A stretch of 12,475 bases of DNA from Lentisphaeria bacterium (GTDB lineage: Bacteria > Verrucomicrobiota > Lentisphaeria > Victivallales > UBA1829): the NCBI GenBank assembly GCA_019408975.1, contig DXVA01000111.1, positions 1 through 12,475 of the forward strand, given 5' to 3'. The notes beneath the pieces were generated by a model, which did no database searches, was not told the DNA's origin, and was given only the letters and a program-made list of their open reading frames with translations. Made by a program: the position numbers and the translations under genes. Of the stretch, positions 7,716-12,475 are shown piece by piece; the stretch's first letter is position 1; the number at the start of each line of letters is the position of its first letter.

Positions 7716-8509
7716 AACAACAACAGTGGATAACATACAAAAAACGATTGGTAAGGCGGCGCAGAGTGAGCAATTCGGCGAATCAAGTGTTTTTGGTGCA
7801 AATCCGGCAACTCAAGGCGGAGCATCCGTATTGGGGGTATCGTCGTATTTGGGCGTATCTCAAATATCATGAGAAACTTCCGGTCAATCAGAAACGGATT
7901 CATCGCATTATGAAGCAAAATAGTCTGTTGGTTCCCAAAAATCGCAAGCTCAAAGCTCTGCGCAAAGCAGTTACGCACAAACCGCGAACAATTGAACCGA
8001 ACCGGTACTGGGGAATTGACATGACCAAGGTGATGATTCCGGTTTTCGGCTGGATTTACCTGCATGTCGTGATTGATTGGGGAACCAAGAAACTGTTGTC
8101 CGCGCATATGAGCCTGACCAGCAAGTCTGCGGACTGGATAACAGCTTTAAACGAGGCGGTCAATCGTCAATTCCCTAACGGAATCAAGGAGGCTCCTTAT
8201 ATTCCTGAACTGGTCAGCGATCACGGTTGTCAACCAACTTCAGCAGCCTTTTTCAAAGCCTGTTCCGAGCTTGGATTTCGACAGATATTCGCCAGTTACA
8301 GCAATCCAAAGGGCAATGCGGACACGGAACGGGTTATCCGTACCATCAAGGAGGATTTGGTTTGGACCAAAGAATTTGATTCCGTGGCTGAATTTGAGGG
8401 AGCGTTGAAGCAATGGCAAAAGGCGTATAATGAGGACTACCCTCGTTCGTCGTTGGGTTATATGACACCTTATGAATACGAAAGGTGGTTCAATGCTTCT
8501 GCCGCATAA
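7709..8509 (+). CDS. IS3-family transposase OrfB (DDE integrase domain)
   Basis: The catalytic subunit of the IS3 transposase, 266 residues from a TTG at 7709; in practice it is probably made mostly as an OrfAB fusion by -1 frameshifting. It has an HTH_21-type segment (about 38-75, HPYWGYRRIWAYL) and an rve integrase core. The catalytic triad is D104 (WGIDMTK), D171 (SDHG) and E207 (NADTERV). D171 and E207 are separated by 35 residues, the DD(35)E spacing of the family, and K214 lies seven residues after E207 as expected. The C-terminal YNEDYPRSSLGYMTPYEYE matches the conserved IS3 tail. No internal stop or frameshift is seen, so the element may be active. No ribosome site precedes the TTG, which supports fusion expression. 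Confidence 0.9.
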   Translation: MLKQQQWITYKKRLVRRRRVSNSANQVFLVQIRQLKAEHPYWGYRRIWAYLKYHEKLPVNQKRIHRIMKQNSLLVPKNRKLKALRKAVTHKPRTIEPNRYWGIDMTKVMIPVFGWIYLHVVIDWGTKKLLSAHMSLTSKSADWITALNEAVNRQFPNGIKEAPYIPELVSDHGCQPTSAAFFKACSELGFRQIFASYSNPKGNADTERVIRTIKEDLVWTKEFDSVAEFEGALKQWQKAYNEDYPRSSLGYMTPYEYERWFNASAA

Positions 8510-8538
8510 GAGAATATCGGGCGGCGTAAAAGCCTATC

Positions 8539-8561
8539 AAAAAATGAAATCTTCATTTTTT
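8539..8561. repeat. Perfect 10-bp inverted repeat between converging transposase genes
   Basis: AAAAAATGAA (8539-8548) and TTCATTTTTT (8552-8561) form a perfect palindrome around a 3-nt centre. The - strand transposase stop (8553-8555) lies inside it. Each strand ends in a T-run, so it could act as a weak bidirectional terminator for the two converging genes. It may also overlap the end of one or both insertion sequences. Confidence 0.6.
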
Positions 8562-9689
8562 GTCCGCTTCTACGTAATACCGCCCTTGAAAAACAGGGGG
8601 CATTATAAAGGTATGCTTCCATTCATTCTGCCATGCAATAAAACGTAGCAAAATATATGTCAGAAGAACCGTCCGCATTTGCCAGCGCACCGCGTTCTCG
8701 TTGTAGTCCATGAAGCCGGAAAGTTGAAGAGTCTGTTTGATCTCCTTGAAGAAAACTTCAATGGTCATGCGCGCCTTATAGAGATCGCCAATAGAATTTG
8801 CCGACCAAGTAAAGTTGTCTGTGATGAAGGTCATTCGTTTCGGCTTTCCGTCGACTTCGACGATTGCCTCAATCAGACGCAGAGTTTCAGGATACCAGAC
8901 AGAAGTGCGTTGTCCGGTCAATCTGATGACGACATCTCGAAGAATATTGAGCTTGGGTGCGCTGTGCTGCCCCATGACATCATACTTCATATTGTCCTTG
9001 CCACAGGTGATCCAGAAAACGCCGCGTAGGAAAAGCCGCCAGAGATGTTTGAAGTCGACATACGCCTTATCAAAGATGAGAATTTCACCTTCATGGATTC
9101 CCTCGCAAAGCGCCGGCACTTCCGCCGAATCGTGGGTCCCGGCTGTTTTGACAAAAATAAAATTCGGCAGAAAAGAACGCAAATCCAGATGCAAATGCAT
9201 TTTCGCCGCAGCTTGCCGCCTGCGATGTTTCGCCCAGTCCAGACAGTTGGCGATCAACAGAACCGTTGTTGAATCAACCACATGGATCATGTGCTTGAAA
9301 CGTCTCGGTAACGCACAGTATCGCCTGCCTTGAATTCGGAAGTTCGAACTGATCTCATTCAAATGAGCAAGAACTTTCCAGAACAGTTTTTCCGCCATGC
9401 CTGCGTCTCGGTTCCAGTTCGCGTGGGACAGACCATTACGGCTTGGCAGAACGCAATCCCAAATCCTGTTCACCAGACCGCAATGATGCCGAAGCGTATC
9501 GCAAATGTCGTTCAGACCCAGTGCATGCGTCAGCTGTCCGAAGACCAGAGCCAGAACATGACTCGTCGGGCTGAATACCCGCGATTGCTTGTGAATTCCG
9601 AAATCATTGGCAAGTTTCGAAATTAAATTGCGCGGTAGCAACTTGGAAATTTGCGATAACACGGTCATTTTATGCTTTGATGGGTTCAT
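8553..9689 (-). CDS. IS4-family transposase (DDE_Tnp_1)
   Basis: A 378-residue cut-and-paste transposase. Residues 1-75 look like the DUF4372-type N-terminal domain found in this group. The DDE core has D139 (VVDST) and D207 (IFDKAY); the third acidic residue lies in the IS4 signature Y304-x2-R307-x3-E311-x6-K318, which fits the Y-R-E-K spacing exactly. A beta-rich insertion lies between D207 and E311, as usual for IS4. The start is ATG 9689 (MNPSKHK): an AAGGAG ribosome site (CTCCTT on the + strand, 9695-9700) lies 5 nt before it. The same frame extends to a TTG at 9749 but without a good ribosome site. The gene is intact and converges on IS3 orfB, with stops 43 nt apart. Confidence 0.92.
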   Translation of the reverse strand: MNPSKHKMTVLSQISKLLPRNLISKLANDFGIHKQSRVFSPTSHVLALVFGQLTHALGLNDICDTLRHHCGLVNRIWDCVLPSRNGLSHANWNRDAGMAEKLFWKVLAHLNEISSNFRIQGRRYCALPRRFKHMIHVVDSTTVLLIANCLDWAKHRRRQAAAKMHLHLDLRSFLPNFIFVKTAGTHDSAEVPALCEGIHEGEILIFDKAYVDFKHLWRLFLRGVFWITCGKDNMKYDVMGQHSAPKLNILRDVVIRLTGQRTSVWYPETLRLIEAIVEVDGKPKRMTFITDNFTWSANSIGDLYKARMTIEVFFKEIKQTLQLSGFMDYNENAVRWQMRTVLLTYILLRFIAWQNEWKHTFIMPPVFQGRYYVEADKK

Positions 9690-9851
9690 GGATACTCCTT
9701 GTTTTTCTTGCTCGAAATATAAGTTGCATCCAGAACCATCACCTTTCAACTTTTTCGGTTCCTATGGGATGACTGTGAAAAAATTCATTATCAGGTATGA
9801 CCTATCCTTTCAGAAAAATCAATGAATGTTTTCGTGTTTGCCTGTAATCCA

Positions 9852-9864
9852 TCCGCTCCGGCAT
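9852..9864 (+). repeat. 13-bp direct repeat, copy 2 (right of the IS pair)
   Basis: TCCGCTCCGGCAT is identical to 7286-7298. It lies 61 nt before the first gene of the unknown block and overlaps the weak promoter-like sequence there. Confidence 0.4.
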
Positions 9865-9906
9865 AAAGCCTTTATAGACGAATGGATTTGGGGACGAACA
9901 ACCACG

Positions 9907-9915
9907 AAAAGGAGG
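9907..9915 (+). promoter_or_regulatory. Strong ribosome binding site deciding the start of the first region C gene
   Basis: AAAAGGAGG, a near-perfect anti-16S complement, ends 9 nt before ATG 9925. It rules out the longer frame starting near 9826. Confidence 0.75.
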
Positions 9916-9924
9916 CTGAAGAAG

Positions 9925-10890
9925 ATGGAAAACGATCAGAAAAGAGAAAACGAATTGAAGGCAGCAGTCAGGGACGTTCTGTCCACAATCTGCTGTAAGG
10001 ATGAAAACGGCGTGTTTTATGAGGAAATCTATGCGGATTACCGGGATGAAATCAATGACCGGACGATGAAAGAAATCTGCAATGATAAACATCCGCGCGA
10101 GAAGTTCTGGGAACTGCTTGACGATTGGTATTGTGACTGTGAATGGGAGTATGCGGATAATGTCATCAAGCGGGTCCTTGAAGATGAGGATGTAGCGGAA
10201 TTAGTGGAAAATCCGGATGCGGATGAAATCCAAGAATTGATCCGCGATCAGTTTTACATCCGCTATCCGGAGCGACATTTTCTCAAGGAAGATGTTCTGG
10301 TCGATCTTGTCATTGATACAGGCGACATGAATTATGACTTTACTTCCAACTCTATCGGCGGACATTACAACGCCAGTGATGATTCAATTCCGGAGGAGTC
10401 CAGCCTGCTCTGGCTGGCGCGTCAGCAGGGATATAAGAAATCTGAACTCAAAAAGGCACTGGCAGACCGGGGAAACTCTCAGTCGCCTCTGCTCAGGTCG
10501 ATTTACTGTGAAACACTAAACTGCGGTTCGCATATGAATGCATTGGTATTTCTGGTCAAAATGACTTTGGAAGAATATTTCACCCTTCGCGATGGCCTCG
10601 ACAAGGAAAGAGAGCGGAATAAAAGCTACTGCCTTTCCGAACGTACCGGCCGCGGCTATCTGCTTCTCTCCAAGGACACGGCCTGCGGTCTTTATGATTC
10701 CTGGAACGGTTCCGGCAGTATCCTGGAAATCAAACTGGAAAAAGATGTCCGTTTACCGTTCCGTTGCATCGCTTCGGCAGACCATGATGGCTGTCATGGC
10801 TGCGGTATCCGGGAAATTTACGGCTGCGGTTCTGATTTGTGGAGTAATAATGCCGTCAAACTGATCCGCCCGATGAAAAAAGCTGCGTAA
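9925..10890 (+). CDS. Acidic protein of unknown function, mobile-element style
   Basis: A 321-residue soluble protein with no signal peptide or membrane segment; I do not recognise a named family. Residues 1-110 are highly acidic and helical (for example WELLDDWYCDCEWEYAD). A short segment at about 155-182 (SSLLWLARQQGYKKSELKKAL) has a helix-turn-helix-like feel, but this is weak. The C-terminal third (about 240-315) looks like a compact beta domain with GLYDSWNGSG, LEKDVRLP and a cysteine-rich stretch (C290, C293, C301, with H287 and H291 nearby) that might bind zinc. From memory, a similar tail occurs in unnamed proteins of gut Firmicutes plasmids and conjugative elements, which I cannot verify here. 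It heads a four-gene run in one orientation, 12 nt before the next gene. Confidence 0.72.
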   Translation: MENDQKRENELKAAVRDVLSTICCKDENGVFYEEIYADYRDEINDRTMKEICNDKHPREKFWELLDDWYCDCEWEYADNVIKRVLEDEDVAELVENPDADEIQELIRDQFYIRYPERHFLKEDVLVDLVIDTGDMNYDFTSNSIGGHYNASDDSIPEESSLLWLARQQGYKKSELKKALADRGNSQSPLLRSIYCETLNCGSHMNALVFLVKMTLEEYFTLRDGLDKERERNKSYCLSERTGRGYLLLSKDTACGLYDSWNGSGSILEIKLEKDVRLPFRCIASADHDGCHGCGIREIYGCGSDLWSNNAVKLIRPMKKAA

Positions 10891-10902
10891 GAAGGTGAAC
10901 CC

Positions 10903-11151
10903 ATGCCGACAACCAATCGAATTATCATGACCCGTGAAGATCTCCGGCTGCTCATTGAGTGTGCAGAAAGACAGGAAAAAGTTCTGCGGAAAAAAGCAGA
11001 GCATCAGAAAGAAATGTTCGATCCGTTCCGTCCCTTTACCTGGCGGCGGAAAGAGGAAGCCGAGAGGGCATTGCATTACTGCCAATCCGTTCTGAAACAT
11101 CTGCGTTTCTATGAGGAGCATTGGGACAATTTACCGCAGGAATATCAATGA
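10903..11151 (+). CDS. Small basic/acidic helical protein, unknown function
   Basis: An 82-residue protein of mixed charge, almost wholly helical by composition. Residues about 10-35 (LRLLIECAERQEKVLRKKAE) and 48-75 are likely amphipathic helices, split by a proline- and phenylalanine-rich turn (FDPFRPF), suggesting a helical hairpin. The AAGG of its ribosome site lies 8 nt before the ATG. An internal ATG at codon 9 is a less likely start. It sits 12 nt after the previous gene and 18 nt before the next, so it is almost certainly co-transcribed with them. It could be a small partner of one of its neighbours. No catalytic motif is visible. Confidence 0.7.
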   Translation: MPTTNRIIMTREDLRLLIECAERQEKVLRKKAEHQKEMFDPFRPFTWRRKEEAERALHYCQSVLKHLRFYEEHWDNLPQEYQ

Positions 11152-11169
11152 ACAAGAGGAGATCATGCT

Positions 11170-11865
11170 ATGGAAAACAGCAAATTCAAACCGGATTATT
11201 TCAAAGTCAGTTACAGTATCCGCACGCCAAGCTATGATCATCGGGAGGACAACGGGCTCGGTTTTCGGAGCGAAGCGGAAAGTATGGCGTTTCATACGGA
11301 TTGCGAACGGATATTCCGAAATGGTGGTTGGAAAATTGAATACGGTTATGCCGTCAACGGCAAATCCAGCCTGTACCTGCATCCGCAGCAGTTTCTCGGA
11401 ACTGTCCATGAGGAACTGGTCGATGCTGTTCCGGAACTCATTGCTCAGGCAGCATTGTTTCAATTTCAGCAGAATGGCAAACGGATGATTGAGGAAATTT
11501 ATGATATCTCAGCGGAACAGCAGAGGGAATACATTGCAGCAAAACGTCCGGAAATTGAAGCGGAACTTCTCAAGGCATTCCAGACTTCGCAGCGGAAGCT
11601 GTATCATGATCCGGGCGGTCTGCTGTGGTGGAGTATCTGGTTGCCGATTGGACGGAAATACGGGCTTCCGGCACTTGATGAACAAGTCAACAATACAGCC
11701 GGTCACTATGTCTCCGAAGTGTTCACCTCTCTGATCGCAAGCGGTCAGATTATTCAGAAGACGGTCAACGGCAGACCGATATATCGAACCGTTATGAAAT
11801 GTGAGCTGCCGGTATCCCGAAAAAAGCCCGTGATATCTTCTCCGGACACTCCGGAACTGTTTTAA
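11170..11865 (+). CDS. Unknown protein with a possible C-terminal winged helix
   Basis: A 231-residue soluble protein of no recognised family. The N-terminal 75 residues look alpha/beta (YFKVSYSIRTP, then GFRSEAESMAFH, then a beta hairpin up to SLYLHPQQF). The middle is helical and charged. Residues about 165-210 (HYVSEVFTSLIASGQIIQKT followed by GRPIYRT) have the helix, recognition-helix and beta-wing rhythm of a winged helix, so DNA binding is possible but only inferred. AGGAG (11157-11161) lies 8 nt before ATG 11170. The out-of-frame ATG at 11165 is better ignored, because its frame stops sooner and lacks the clean coding pattern. The gap to the next gene is 36 nt. Confidence 0.72.
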   Translation: MENSKFKPDYFKVSYSIRTPSYDHREDNGLGFRSEAESMAFHTDCERIFRNGGWKIEYGYAVNGKSSLYLHPQQFLGTVHEELVDAVPELIAQAALFQFQQNGKRMIEEIYDISAEQQREYIAAKRPEIEAELLKAFQTSQRKLYHDPGGLLWWSIWLPIGRKYGLPALDEQVNNTAGHYVSEVFTSLIASGQIIQKTVNGRPIYRTVMKCELPVSRKKPVISSPDTPELF

Positions 11866-11901
11866 ATTCATTCCAACCACAAAATCAAGGAGATCGCAAA
11901 C

Positions 11902-12475
11902 ATGAGTGAAACATCAAAAATCTTTGGACATTTCAATGTCCGCGTCCTGCGCAAAGATGAGAAATACGGTCTTGAAGACTGTCTCACCCACAAGGAACGC
12001 AAACCACTGGTCGAATTCTACGATTACCGACACCGGAACGACAAGGAGTGGAAACGCGGTCAGTTCGTTTCACGTTACTATGCGGAAACGCTTCTGAAAC
12101 ACGATCTGAACTTCGGTCTCTTGTTGTATGGTGATTCTCCGGAATGGACAGTTTCTGCTGAATCCATGCAGGAAATTCTCGCATGGCTCCGACAGGAACT
12201 CCGAACGGATGAGTTGCCGAAATTGTCCGATCGGTTGGCTGAGGATAATTTAAGTCAGTATGCATTGCGGATTGAGGCGAACCAATTCTGCAATCAATAT
12301 GCCCGCGCATTGATCCGTGTTATGCACAATGAAAACGACGGAGTCTGCTGGCTTGGCAAATTCAATCCGGATTTCGGCGAACAGCGTCCCGGATTGCAAA
12401 AATATACGCATGGCATGGTTTATAACTTTTCCTGCGATCTGGTTCTTCCGGAATTTGATATTGAAATCGACCGGA
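11902..12475 (+). CDS. Unknown protein, 3' end outside the window
   Basis: An open frame runs from ATG 11902 through 191 codons to the window edge without a stop. AAGGAG (11887-11892) lies 9 nt before the ATG, matching the strong ribosome sites of the three genes before it. The protein starts MSETSKIFGHFNVRVLRK and is soluble, with no signal peptide. It shows an alpha/beta pattern: KPLVEFYDYRH and GQFVSRYYAETLL are the most distinctive stretches and read like a folded N-terminal domain; a helical segment (about 95-145) follows, then strands toward the end. I recognise no enzymatic motif. It belongs to the same transcription unit as the other three region C genes. Confidence 0.75.
   Translation, partial: MSETSKIFGHFNVRVLRKDEKYGLEDCLTHKERKPLVEFYDYRHRNDKEWKRGQFVSRYYAETLLKHDLNFGLLLYGDSPEWTVSAESMQEILAWLRQELRTDELPKLSDRLAEDNLSQYALRIEANQFCNQYARALIRVMHNENDGVCWLGKFNPDFGEQRPGLQKYTHGMVYNFSCDLVLPEFDIEIDR

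Larger units (their letters stand above)
7403..8539 (+). mobile_element. IS3-family insertion sequence (ends approximate)
   Basis: Two overlapping transposase frames in the IS3 arrangement define the element. Outer ends are tentative: IS3 elements usually begin TG and end CA. The nearest such sequences are TGGATCC at 7403 and CCTATCA ending at 8539, giving about 1.14 kb. These two ends match each other poorly as inverted repeats, and the flanking bases (TTT, AAA) are not a direct target duplication, so the true ends may differ by tens of bases. The right end must lie in the 43 nt between the orfB stop and the stop of the converging IS4 transposase. Confidence 0.75.
8533..9795 (-). mobile_element. 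IS4-family insertion sequence (ends approximate)
   Basis: A complete IS4-type transposase defines the element. The outer ends read inward as CCTGATAATGAA (right, from 9795) and CCTATCAAAAAATGAA (left, from 8533). They share CCT and AATGAA but need gaps to align, so they are only candidate inverted repeats. No matching target duplication was found beside them. If correct, the element is about 1.26 kb, normal for the family. Its left limit must fall within the 43 nt after the IS3 orfB stop. Confidence 0.7.
9690..9924. other. 235-nt gap between the IS4 transposase start and region C
   Basis: It holds the IS4 leader with its AAGGAG site (9695-9700), the probable right end of the IS4 element (near 9776-9795), and then about 130 nt of non-coding leader for the next gene. 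In that leader I see a small palindrome ATAAAG-C-CTTTAT (9863-9875) and a weak promoter-like pair, TTGCCT (9838-9843) and CATAAA (9862-9867), spaced 18 nt. The frame of the next gene is open back to 9826, but no ribosome site supports starting there. Confidence 0.5.

Noticed and set aside
8679..9626. Several + strand frames of 75-172 codons opposite the IS4 transposase
   Set aside because: The - strand holds the full catalytic signature of an IS4 transposase; these are its antisense shadows.
9690..9749. N-terminal extension of the IS4 transposase to TTG 9749
   Set aside because: AAGGAG 5 nt before ATG 9689 marks the better start, and the extension lies where the element's terminal region and leader should be.
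9791..9801. Small palindrome AGGT-ATG-ACCT as an operator
   Set aside because: Only 4-bp arms; expected by chance and not repeated nearby.
9826..9924. N-terminal extension of the first region C protein by 33 residues
   Set aside because: AAAAGGAGG lies inside it at the right distance from ATG 9925, and nothing supports an earlier start.
11111..11488. A 125-codon + strand frame overlapping the second and third unknown genes
   Set aside because: It overlaps two better-supported genes in another frame, and its start has no proper ribosome site.
11984..12310. A 108-codon - strand frame near the window end
   Set aside because: It is antisense to the open + strand gene that begins at 11902 with a strong ribosome site.

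Overview
The window looks like part of a gut-type Lentisphaerae (Victivallis-like) genome. This placement is inferred from gene style: moderate G+C, a very large multi-modular secreted carbohydrate-active protein, a CE7 esterase, and purine-rich Shine-Dalgarno sites. No rRNA or marker gene is present to confirm it. I see no tRNA, rRNA or CRISPR array.

Region A (1 to ~7277, all + strand) is a compact sugar-degradation operon of four genes. (1) The 3' 1121 codons of a secreted multidomain glycosidase-like protein; its true start lies before the window, and the tail of its signal peptide is visible at positions 3-62. (2) A secreted CE7-type acetylxylan esterase/deacetylase with a visible Ser-Asp-His triad. 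(3) A cytoplasmic HAD-superfamily phosphatase-like hydrolase. (4) A 614-residue cytoplasmic glycosidase-like protein with a beta-galactosidase-trimerisation/GATase-like middle domain. Gaps are 96, 25 and about 5 nt. The likely logic is that exported proteins bind, cut and deacetylate a polysaccharide outside the cytoplasm, while the two cytosolic proteins process what is imported. No transporter or regulator is in view. A strong imperfect hairpin sits between genes 1 and 2.

Region B (~7278 to ~9924) is a pair of convergent insertion sequences. The first is an IS3-family element with orfA/orfB and a -1 frameshift site confined to a 16-nt window. The second is an IS4-family element on the - strand with a full D, D, Y-R-E-K transposase. 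Their stop codons are only 43 nt apart, and a perfect 10-bp inverted repeat spans the junction. I could not fix either element's terminal repeats or target duplications.

Region C (9925 to the end, + strand) is a run of four closely spaced genes of unknown function, each with a strong Shine-Dalgarno site. The last gene runs off the window. Their style (acidic, non-secreted, no enzyme motifs, next to IS elements) suggests cargo of a plasmid, prophage or conjugative element rather than core genome. This block is the best candidate for undescribed biology. Its function cannot be read from the sequence.
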